A stretch of 6,204 nucleotides of DNA from Gammaproteobacteria bacterium (GTDB lineage: Bacteria > Pseudomonadota > Gammaproteobacteria > Pseudomonadales > Azotimanducaceae_A): contig JAPOON010000353.1 in assembly GCA_026713405.1 (NCBI GenBank), forward strand, positions 1 through 6,204, read 5' to 3'. The position numbers and the translations under genes were made by a program. The first letter of the stretch is position 1. The number at the start of each line of letters is the position of its first letter. Below, in pieces: positions 1-6,204 of this stretch. A model generated the notes under the pieces. It saw only the letters and a list, made by a program, of their open reading frames with translations. It ran no database searches and was not told the DNA's origin.

Positions 1-1457
1 ACGAAGGGCGCCGGAAAGCGTTCCGGGTCGAGGCGCTTCAGGTCGCCGACGCAAACGCCATCGCCGAGCATTGCGGTGACAAGTGGCCTGCAGCGGCTGT
101 CGAAGACACAGGTGAACCCGTTTGCCACCAGGCGGAAGGAGCTTGCATCCCGCCCGGCGCGCAATGTCGCCTGCTCCGCGCCGCACACGACGATCCGGTG
201 GGTATCCCAATCCGGACGGGTCCAGGGATCGACTCTCTGGTCGAAATGCACTTGCGTATCTTCGCTCCAGGCGGCGCGCATGTCGTCGGTGAAGTCCTTG
301 ATCGTGAACTGGCGCCACGCCTCTTCAACCAGGCGGATAAGTGCCTCCTGGTACGCTTCGGCAGTCTTGGGGCCGGCGTGCATCGGCACATTGATTCGGA
401 ACAGTTCTGAACTGGCCGCCAGCCTGGTGGCGAGCCAGGTCAGCAGGTCGCGCCCGGTATACTGTTGAAGTTGTGCGGTCAGGTGGATGCTCCCCTCGCC
501 GTCGCGTTCTTCCGGGATGCAGGCGTCGTGCCACCACCCGCGTGGAATGAAGAGCAGGTCCCCGCTGTTGAGGGCGCCGCTCCAGACCGGCCGCGTCGTC
601 GGGGGTAGCAGGTTGGGGGCCACGTCGAACTCCGTCGGCGCCGGGCGCGCCTCGCCAAAAAGGCGCCAGTCCTTGCTTCCCCGCACCTGCAGGACGTAAA
701 CGTCGTGGCTGTCCCAATGCGTGGTAAAACCTCGCTGGCGCCGGTACGAGACGTACAGGTTGGCGGTGGCATGGGTGCCCAGACTCGCCTCGATGGCGGC
801 GAGCAGTGCGTTGATCGGCTCATGGACCGTCCCGATGGAATCGACGATCAGGGTGGCTCCGTTTTGCAGGTGGTGGGTCAGGCTGTGCCCGTCGATCCTT
901 TCGCCCGTGGTGTGCAAGGTTCGCCAGCCGAGCCCGTAGTTGCGGCTGAGCAAGTCGGTTCCCAGGAAGCCCTGGCCGTCCGCCGTTAGCTTCAACTGCG
1001 GGGGCTTGAGGTTGCGCGCACGGATGATCCGGTTGAGGTCGTCCCAGCCCATCAGCGATGAGAAGCGATCGGCAGGGCCCCGAAACAACATGGGCCGGCG
1101 CCGGTTGTGCTGCCGCCCGAAGAAGTCGCCCGGGGACAAGGGGCGCACCAGGTCCGCAAACCCGGCGGGGGCGCCGTCATGGGAAGATTCGAATTCGTCC
1201 ATGACGAAGTTGCCGGCTTCCGCGTCGGCGTCCGGCGCCTTGCCGAGCGCCGACTGAAGCAACCGCCCGAGCGCGGCGTTCTCGCTGGTGAGACCCGCAC
1301 GATCAGCCATGGCCTTGGCGAGTCTCTCGGCGCGGGCATTATCGTCCTGGTAGACCCTGCGGGCGGTGAACCCGAAGTTTCTCTCTCTCGCGAGCAGCAT
1401 CCTGTGCGGATTCATCGCTTCGGATTTCCCGTTTTCGGCTTTGGTTGCTTCCGTCAT
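1..1457 (-). CDS. JmjC/cupin-4 family Fe(II)/2-oxoglutarate-dependent oxygenase, C-terminus beyond left edge
   Basis: Open frame of 485 codons from ATG 1457 with no stop before the left edge. The family (bacterial ROXA/YcfD, human MINA53 and NO66) hydroxylates peptide or protein side chains using Fe(II), O2 and 2-oxoglutarate. Residues 1-~99 are a variable N-terminal region. From ~100 the cupin-4 fold begins (LSPGDFFGRQHNRRRPMLFRG, 107 onward). The metal ligands are His247 and Asp249 (HWDSHDVYVLQVRG) and His310 (FIPRGWWHDA). Lys262, 15 residues after the first His, sits where MINA53/NO66 place the Lys that holds 2-oxoglutarate; Asn233 and Tyr235 also fit. The His-to-His spacing of 63 is close to that of MINA53 and NO66. 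After ~340 comes a helical linker and a C-terminal region with PLVTAMLGDGVCVGDLKRL, resembling the family's winged-helix part; the end is missing. The start overlaps the transporter stop (ATGA) and has a good ribosome binding site. The context suggests the substrate is the exported RiPP precursor; a ribosomal-protein substrate, as for ROXA, is the alternative. Confidence 0.9.
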   Translation of the reverse strand, partial: MTEATKAENGKSEAMNPHRMLLARERNFGFTARRVYQDDNARAERLAKAMADRAGLTSENAALGRLLQSALGKAPDADAEAGNFVMDEFESSHDGAPAGFADLVRPLSPGDFFGRQHNRRRPMLFRGPADRFSSLMGWDDLNRIIRARNLKPPQLKLTADGQGFLGTDLLSRNYGLGWRTLHTTGERIDGHSLTHHLQNGATLIVDSIGTVHEPINALLAAIEASLGTHATANLYVSYRRQRGFTTHWDSHDVYVLQVRGSKDWRLFGEARPAPTEFDVAPNLLPPTTRPVWSGALNSGDLLFIPRGWWHDACIPEERDGEGSIHLTAQLQQYTGRDLLTWLATRLAASSELFRINVPMHAGPKTAEAYQEALIRLVEEAWRQFTIKDFTDDMRAAWSEDTQVHFDQRVDPWTRPDWDTHRIVVCGAEQATLRAGRDASSFRLVANGFTCVFDSRCRPLVTAMLGDGVCVGDLKRLDPERFPAPF

Positions 1458-4351
1458 GTCGTTTGCCTCTCCACCAGGTCCCGGAATTCGCCCGGTACGG
1501 CCGCCAGCTCGTCGAACGAGCCTTCCTGCACCACCTTGCCGGCGCTCATCACGTAGATTCGGTCGGCGCCTCGAATCGTCGTCAAGCGATGCGCTATTAC
1601 GATGCGGCTCGTGAGGGCGCGGTCGATGTTGGCGACGATGGATGCCTGGGCCGTATTGTCCAGCGAGTTCGTTGCCTCGTCTAGAAGCAGGAGCTTGGGC
1701 TTCCTGACCAGCGCCGCGGCAATCAACAACCGCTGCGCCTGGCCACCCGACAGCAGGGCAACGTCCCCGCCAATGGCAGTGTTCATGCCCATCGGCATGT
1801 CGCGGATGTCGTCGGCCACGCTGGCCAGTTCCGCGGCCGTCCAAGCGTCGTCCTCAGTCAGGCTCGAATCAACGCCGACGATGTTCTCCAAAATCGTACC
1901 GGACACCAGGGCGGCATCCTGGGTCACAACGCCGATTCGTTGACGAAATACCTCAAGGTCGAAACCCGACAGGTTGGAGCCATCATAGTAGGCCGCGCCG
2001 GAATCGGGCTTCTCCAGGCCGAGCAAGAGCCGCAGTATCGTGCTCTTGCCGGATCCCGATTCCCCCACGATGGCCACGAACTCGCCCGGGTGGCACCTGA
2101 TCGAGACGTCGTCGAGGATGAGGGGGCCGTTCTGGTCGTAACGGAAGGTGGCATGATCCAGTCGAAGGTCACCGCCAAGGCGGGGGGTGGCGGTACTGAG
2201 CGTCTGCTTTCCGGCGCTGGACTCCGGCGCCTGACTGAGCAGCGGCGCCGCCTGACGGTAGGTGGACAATGCCTCGGTCAGCGCCGAGACCACAGCGCCG
2301 AGGCGCGTGAGGGCGGAAAAGAATACGGTCCCCGCCAGATACACCACGAGGAAGTCACCGACGGAATCATCCGGCGTCGCACTAAGAGCGAACATGGCCA
2401 GGAGCGCCGTCGACGCGATGAGCGGCGCGGCCCCGTTAACGGCGCGCGTAAGGGAGTCGAGTTCGTTGGCCCGCTGCTCCGCGCGCTTCTGTGCCTGGTA
2501 CGGCATGGCCCAGGCTGCGAAGACAGCTTCCATCGCCCTCGCTTTCTGGACCCTGCCGATGGCGTTGATGAATTCGTAGAGCTTGCCGTTGAGTTGCCAT
2601 GCCGTCTCCAGGACGCGCTGCCGGTACGGCAATTGGGCCGCCCCGAGCAGGACCGAGGCCAACAGCGCCACTAGGCCCACGGCGAGCAGGGCGACCGTCA
2701 GCGCTGGGTCGAAGACGATCAGCAGGCAAGCGGCCGGGAGCATGAAGAGCAGCGACGTCACTGCGTTGGTCACGGCGCCCGAAATCACGTCGCGCAGTTG
2801 CTGGAAGCTCAACACCTGGGCGGCCAGGTCGCCGGCCCTGTAGCCGCGCAGAATCCGGGACGGCAGGCGCAGGACTCGACTCCAGAATGCCGCGGTGATG
2901 CGAGTAGCACCGCGGCCTTCAAGGCGAATCAACGTAAAGGACTGCATGAGCTGCAGCAGGCTGCCGATGAAGCCGAGCGCCACCACGCCCACGATCACCG
3001 CGAGCAGCGCACCCCGGTCTCCGGTCGGGGTGATATGGCTCACCACCAGGCCCAGCGCCAACACCGGAACGTACGCGATTAGTGCGACCATGACGCCCAG
3101 CGCCGCATACTTCAGCAGGTGGGGGACTGCTCCGGCTCCGACCATGCGGACCACGTCTCCCGCCTCCACCGGACGCGGCGGCAAAGGTGGGTAGAAAGCG
3201 ACTGCCCGCGGGGCCAGCATGGTAGCCAGTTGCCGGGTCATCCGCTTTGCCCGGCCGGTGCGCGGATCCAGTATCCGGTAGCGTCCGGTTGTGCCGGACG
3301 GGATCAGGGCCACCGGAGCCCGGTCGTCCCCGAGGTAGCCGAGCATGGCGCCGTTGTCGCCGCGCCACCACTCCTCGTTGTCGGGCAGGCGCACCGCCCG
3401 GGTGCGCACGTCGGCGGCGCGCAGGAGGTCGGCCAGCGCCGCCGGGCCCGTCTCCGGCGCGCTGCCGGCCGGGGCCTGAAACCGGGTCCGTTCATGGGCG
3501 CCGATTGCCCTGAGCGCCGCCAGGAGCTCCGTGTCCGGCGCCTCCCGCCGCGCCTTGCCGGATGCCAATGCGTCGAGCGCTTCATGCGCCGCCGTCTCCT
3601 GCTCCCGTCGCAGCGCGGTGCGCTCCATTTGCAGGATGGCGAGGTCCGCGACGACCAGCGCCCGGTTTTCCCGGATCGCGGCGAGTGCGACACGGTGGAA
3701 TTCGGCCAGGCCGGCGTCGCAACGCGCTTCCGCGAGCAGCGCCGCTGTAGTCGAGACCTGTCGCACCGGCGGGTTGCCATTGCACTGCGCCCAACTCGCA
3801 GGGGTCAGGGGGACGGCGCCGCGAGCCGTGCTGATCGTACTGACGAACAGGTTGTTCTCACTGGCCGGAATCCACACCACGCCCCGTCTGGAGGTGACCG
3901 TGCTGCCCGGTGTCAATGTGATCCCGGCGTCCGCCTCCAGCCACGCGTCGGGGACCGGCGGCCCGACAATCTCCTCGACAATGGCCTCGGTGAAGCCCTC
4001 GATCCAGGCGTCGATCCGGTCGGCCAGCGCGTCGCCGAAGCGGCCGTCAAACAGGTCAGCAACGGGGATGCGCCGGGCGACCAAACCTGCTGACGTCTTG
4101 GCCCGCAGCCGTAACGGCGTATCTTCGGACATGGCGACGCCGAAGATCAAGTCGTCCTCGCCGGCGCGCAGCACATGCTCGTAGGCGGTTGCAACAACGC
4201 CGTCCCGGATGCCAACGGAGAATACGTCGACGCAGCCGCTTTCCACGTACCAGACGGCGTCGGGATCATCGAGTTCGTGCATGCCGACCGGATCCACCTC
4301 GACCAACGGGTAGTCCGACAGTACGGAAGCCGCAATCCACCTGTCTCTCAT
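1454..4351 (-). CDS. NHLM-family bacteriocin/RiPP system ABC transporter, permease and ATP-binding protein
   Basis: Complete 965-residue second ABC subunit of the NHLP/NHLM peptide export system, expected to pair with the peptidase-ABC protein upstream. Residues ~1-130 look like a cyclic-nucleotide-binding/cupin-like beta domain (WYVESGCVDVFSV near 34-46). Residues ~210-300 are helical and charged. Residues ~320-400 (EEWWRGDNGAMLGYLG, then GRYRILDPRTG) resemble a degenerate C39-like domain without an evident catalytic Cys. Membrane helices follow at about 413-437, 445-470, 528-570 (two) and 644-690 (two). The ATPase has A-loop Tyr738, Walker A GESGSGKST at 763-771, Q-loop Gln811, signature SGGQ at 868-871, Walker B Asp891-Glu892 and H-loop His921, all intact. 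ATG at 4351 is chosen because it follows a GGACGAG sequence by 5 nt and the frame meets the upstream TGA ten codons earlier with no other credible start. The stop overlaps the next gene's ATG. The order and long N-terminal half fit TIGR03797-type proteins; the exact domain borders are my estimate. Confidence 0.95.
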   Translation of the reverse strand: MRDRWIAASVLSDYPLVEVDPVGMHELDDPDAVWYVESGCVDVFSVGIRDGVVATAYEHVLRAGEDDLIFGVAMSEDTPLRLRAKTSAGLVARRIPVADLFDGRFGDALADRIDAWIEGFTEAIVEEIVGPPVPDAWLEADAGITLTPGSTVTSRRGVVWIPASENNLFVSTISTARGAVPLTPASWAQCNGNPPVRQVSTTAALLAEARCDAGLAEFHRVALAAIRENRALVVADLAILQMERTALRREQETAAHEALDALASGKARREAPDTELLAALRAIGAHERTRFQAPAGSAPETGPAALADLLRAADVRTRAVRLPDNEEWWRGDNGAMLGYLGDDRAPVALIPSGTTGRYRILDPRTGRAKRMTRQLATMLAPRAVAFYPPLPPRPVEAGDVVRMVGAGAVPHLLKYAALGVMVALIAYVPVLALGLVVSHITPTGDRGALLAVIVGVVALGFIGSLLQLMQSFTLIRLEGRGATRITAAFWSRVLRLPSRILRGYRAGDLAAQVLSFQQLRDVISGAVTNAVTSLLFMLPAACLLIVFDPALTVALLAVGLVALLASVLLGAAQLPYRQRVLETAWQLNGKLYEFINAIGRVQKARAMEAVFAAWAMPYQAQKRAEQRANELDSLTRAVNGAAPLIASTALLAMFALSATPDDSVGDFLVVYLAGTVFFSALTRLGAVVSALTEALSTYRQAAPLLSQAPESSAGKQTLSTATPRLGGDLRLDHATFRYDQNGPLILDDVSIRCHPGEFVAIVGESGSGKSTILRLLLGLEKPDSGAAYYDGSNLSGFDLEVFRQRIGVVTQDAALVSGTILENIVGVDSSLTEDDAWTAAELASVADDIRDMPMGMNTAIGGDVALLSGGQAQRLLIAAALVRKPKLLLLDEATNSLDNTAQASIVANIDRALTSRIVIAHRLTTIRGADRIYVMSAGKVVQEGSFDELAAVPGEFRDLVERQTT
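1466..1472 (-). promoter_or_regulatory. Ribosome binding site of the JmjC oxygenase gene, inside the transporter's 3' end
   Basis: Read on the minus strand, GGAGAGG stands 8 nt before the ATG at 1457. It is a strong Shine-Dalgarno match located within the last codons of the upstream transporter gene. Together with the ATGA stop/start overlap (1454-1457) it supports this start over the later in-frame Met codons (residues 15 and 20). It also implies translational coupling, so the oxygenase would be made alongside the exporter. Confidence 0.75.
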
Positions 4352-4356
4352 ATCAG

Positions 4357-4363
4357 CTCGTCC
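4357..4363 (-). promoter_or_regulatory. Probable ribosome binding site of the NHLM ABC gene
   Basis: Minus-strand GGACGAG lies 5 nt before ATG 4351, within the 30-nt gap after the TGA at 4384-4382 of the peptidase-ABC gene. The match is imperfect but purine-rich and well spaced. The gap is too short for a separate promoter plus terminator, so the two ABC genes are most likely on one transcript. Confidence 0.55.
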
Positions 4364-4381
4364 AACGCCACGATTGCGCGG

Positions 4382-6204
4382 TCATTCGCCGAGGATGAGG
4401 TTTCGGTACAAGACATTGTCCGGGTCTTGCATAAGCGCTTCGTGTCGACCGCGCTGGACCACGCGGCCCCGGTCCATGACGATGATCTCGTCGCAGTCTC
4501 GAATCGTGCTCAGTCGATGGGCGATAACGAGGCAGGCGCATCCCCGGCGCCGGATCGCGTCGTCGATCCGGCGCTCGACCAGCGGGTCGACGGCGCTGGT
4601 TGCCTCGTCGAGAATCAGCAGGGAAGGCTTGTAAACCAGCGCCCTGGCGATCTCAAGACGCTGGCGTTGGCCGCCGCTGAAGTTGAGCCCCCCTTGATGC
4701 ACCGGGCTGTTGTAATTCAGCGGGCGGCGGCTGATTTCTTCGTGGATGCAGGCGTCCCGGGCGGCGGCGACGACCAGGTCGTCGGGCACCTTGTGGTTCC
4801 ACATCGTCAGGTTCTCCCGCACCGTTCCCGAAAGCAGGGCAACCTCCTGGTCCACGAACGCCACGGAGTCCGCCATGACCTCTGCCGGGACCTGCTCCCG
4901 CGGCGCCCCGTCGAACAGGATTTCGCCGGCCCAGGGTTCCCACAGCCCTCCCACGAGCATGGCCAGCGTTGACTTGCCGGAGCCGCTTGGTCCGATCACG
5001 GCAACGCGCTGCCCAGGCTCGATCACGAGGTTGAAGTCCGAGAGCAGCGGGTCCGCGTAGCGTCGGTAGCCGAAAGTCAATCCCTTGATCTCAAGGTGTC
5101 CGGCCAAGCGCAACCTGCCTTGGAAGACGGCAAGCCGTTGCCCTGATTGCTCCTCCTGACGCAGGGCGGGCATCAGCTCATGGCCCGCCACCATGTCGTC
5201 GATCCGTTGCAGGTCCGCCGCCAGCACATTGAGTCGGTCGGCGGTGTCGACAAAGCGCCCGATCGGGACGAGAAATCGGGAGCCCACAAGGAAGTACGCC
5301 ATCAGGTCACCGAGGGACATCTCGCCGCCGAGCATCCGAATCGTCCCGATATAGAGAATGACGGCGGCGCCCAGCGCCTGCGCCAAAGCCGGAAACATGC
5401 CGATTGCCGCGCCGAACTCGGCGAACCGTTGCCGGATGCCGAGTTCGCGGGCCAGGTAGCCCGTCCAGCGTGCGAACAGCGCCGCTTCCGTGCCGGAGGC
5501 TCGAATCGATTCGAGCCTTTGCAACCCCATGGCGCCGACGCCCAGCAATCGGCCTTGCTCCTGCCTCAGACGGTGGTTCTCGTGCAGGCGTAGCCCGACC
5601 AGTATGTGCAGCGCCCCTGCGTTGGCGGCCGCCACTGCGAGCACAGCGGTTGCCAGCCACGCGTCTTCGTATACCATCCATGCCAGCAGTGCGGCGCTGA
5701 TCACCAGCTCGATGAATAAGCCAGTCAACTGCGTCGAACCCTCGTTGGTCACGTTGTCGACGAGGTGGACTCGCGAGGCGACATCGCCGGCGAGGCGTTG
5801 CGCGAAGTATTCCCTTGGCAGGCGCAGCAGTGTCGAGACGAGACGCGCTGACTGCTCGACTGACACGCGCAGGCTCAACCTGTTCAGTGCGTGTTGCTGC
5901 AACCAGGTGAAAGCAAACAGGGCAACGGCCGCAAGGGCCACCGCGCCAACGATGTAGAGAGCGTCCCCGAGCGCGCCGGCATAGGCGTGGTCGACGAATA
6001 CACCGAGCAGGAGCGGGACGGCCAGGGTTGGAACCGCACTGAGCAGGCCGCAAACAAGGGCGACGAGGAGCAGCCCCCGATGAGGACGGAACCAGGCCCA
6101 GAGTTTGTCGCGAATGCGGGGCGGCCTCCCGCCCTTGACGAAGTCCGGGCGAGGCTCAAGCGTGAACGCGACCCCGGTGTACAACCTGGCAAACTCGTCC
6201 TCGC
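4382..6204 (-). CDS. NHLP-family peptidase-containing ABC exporter (peptidase/permease/ATPase), N-terminus beyond right edge
   Basis: This is a bacteriocin/RiPP exporter subunit of the NHLP type. In this family an N-terminal C39 cysteine peptidase removes a Gly-Gly leader, and the membrane and ATPase domains export the core peptide across the inner membrane. The frame is open to the right edge: the first visible residues, EDEFARLYTGVAFTLEP, match the end of a C39 domain, so about 100-130 residues including the catalytic Cys/His are missing. A TTG at 6184 is an internal Leu codon, not the start. Counting the first full visible codon (6202-6200) as residue 1, hydrophobic helices fill ~35-335 (six expected). 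The ATPase follows: A-loop Tyr379, Walker A GPSGSGKST at 404-412, Q-loop Gln452, signature SGGQ at 509-512, Walker B Asp532-Glu533 and H-loop His562. All are canonical, so the ATPase should be active. It ends LILGE-TGA, 30 nt before the second ABC gene. The NHLP subtype is recognised from family-like wording such as YTGVAF and VDQEVALLSGTVRENL. A generic C39 bacteriocin exporter is the alternative, made less likely by the partner gene. Confidence 0.93.
   Translation of the reverse strand, partial: EDEFARLYTGVAFTLEPRPDFVKGGRPPRIRDKLWAWFRPHRGLLLVALVCGLLSAVPTLAVPLLLGVFVDHAYAGALGDALYIVGAVALAAVALFAFTWLQQHALNRLSLRVSVEQSARLVSTLLRLPREYFAQRLAGDVASRVHLVDNVTNEGSTQLTGLFIELVISAALLAWMVYEDAWLATAVLAVAAANAGALHILVGLRLHENHRLRQEQGRLLGVGAMGLQRLESIRASGTEAALFARWTGYLARELGIRQRFAEFGAAIGMFPALAQALGAAVILYIGTIRMLGGEMSLGDLMAYFLVGSRFLVPIGRFVDTADRLNVLAADLQRIDDMVAGHELMPALRQEEQSGQRLAVFQGRLRLAGHLEIKGLTFGYRRYADPLLSDFNLVIEPGQRVAVIGPSGSGKSTLAMLVGGLWEPWAGEILFDGAPREQVPAEVMADSVAFVDQEVALLSGTVRENLTMWNHKVPDDLVVAAARDACIHEEISRRPLNYNSPVHQGGLNFSGGQRQRLEIARALVYKPSLLILDEATSAVDPLVERRIDDAIRRRGCACLVIAHRLSTIRDCDEIIVMDRGRVVQRGRHEALMQDPDNVLYRNLILGE
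5497..5518. repeat. Perfect 22-bp palindrome inside the peptidase-ABC gene
   Basis: Each half reads AGGCTCGAATC followed by its exact reverse complement, centred between 5507 and 5508. The symmetry ends at 5496/5519. On the minus strand it encodes R-L-E-S-I-R-A, the intracellular loop before SGTEA that is commonly seen in peptide ABC exporters, so protein coding explains some of the sequence but not the symmetry. It could act as a protein-binding site or form a tight mRNA hairpin, or it could be chance codon choice. No T-run follows, so it does not look like a terminator. Confidence 0.6.

Noticed and set aside
38..1339. Several short minus-strand frames (38-391, 325-717, 479-823, 1052-1339)
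   Set aside because: They are out-of-frame readings of the oxygenase gene, which is continuous from 1457 to the left edge without a frameshift or stop.
3282..3300. Hairpin CGTCCGG-loop-CCGGACG as a possible terminator
   Set aside because: Seven-bp GC stem with a 5-nt loop inside the NHLM transporter coding sequence and without a T-run on either side; GC-rich DNA yields such stems often.
3660..3735. EARCDAGLAEFH in the NHLM protein (Cys near residue 212) as a possible catalytic Cys of a C39-like peptidase
   Set aside because: It sits in a helical stretch well before the peptidase-like region and lacks the usual C39 context (upstream Gln and a DCG-type motif), so it is not credible as an active site.
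3119..4184. Long plus-strand open frames (3119-4093, 3531-4184) opposite the N-terminal half of the NHLM transporter
   Set aside because: They are Arg/Pro/Ala/Ser-rich translations typical of antisense frames in high-GC genes, with no recognisable domain, and lie wholly opposite a well-supported gene.
4175..4972. Plus-strand open frame of 265 codons opposite the junction of the two ABC genes, and another at 1940-2674
   Set aside because: Both overlap conserved ABC ATPase coding sequence on the other strand and show no family resemblance; they are best explained by GC-driven lack of stops.

Overview
The window is high-GC DNA, roughly two-thirds G+C by eye, and is almost completely coding on the minus strand. 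It carries three consecutive minus-strand genes, so transcription runs from right to left. The outer two run off the window edges. The base composition and dense packing suggest a GC-rich bacterium, perhaps a proteobacterium or a GC-rich environmental lineage, but nothing here fixes the taxon.

Layout in transcription order. (1) 6204-4382: the C-terminal ~606 residues of a peptidase-containing ABC exporter of the NHLP type. The visible part starts at the end of the C39 leader-peptidase domain and continues through the full membrane and ATPase domains. (2) 4351-1454: a complete 965-residue NHLM-type ABC transporter with a long non-transporter N-terminal half, six predicted membrane helices and an intact ATPase. 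It starts 30 nt after gene 1 stops. (3) 1457-1: a JmjC/cupin-4 family Fe(II)/2-oxoglutarate-dependent oxygenase. Its start codon overlaps the stop of gene 2 (ATGA), it has a strong ribosome binding site, and it is cut off by the left edge after 485 codons. This third gene is one uninterrupted frame with no stop codon in the window.

Genes 1 and 2 are the two ATPase subunits of the NHLP/NHLM export system. That system is known to travel with RiPP precursors carrying nitrile-hydratase-like or Nif11-like leaders that end in Gly-Gly. Gene 1 would cut the leader and export the peptide together with gene 2, usually with an HlyD-type adaptor that is not in this window. The oxygenase is translationally coupled to the exporter and keeps all the metal and co-substrate residues that can be recognised. 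The simplest reading is a RiPP cassette in which it hydroxylates the precursor peptide before export. The precursor and any other modifying enzymes must lie outside the window, so that role is inferred.

There is no intergenic stretch longer than 30 nt. No RNA gene, CRISPR array, insertion sequence, promoter or terminator was seen. One perfect 22-bp palindrome lies inside gene 1.
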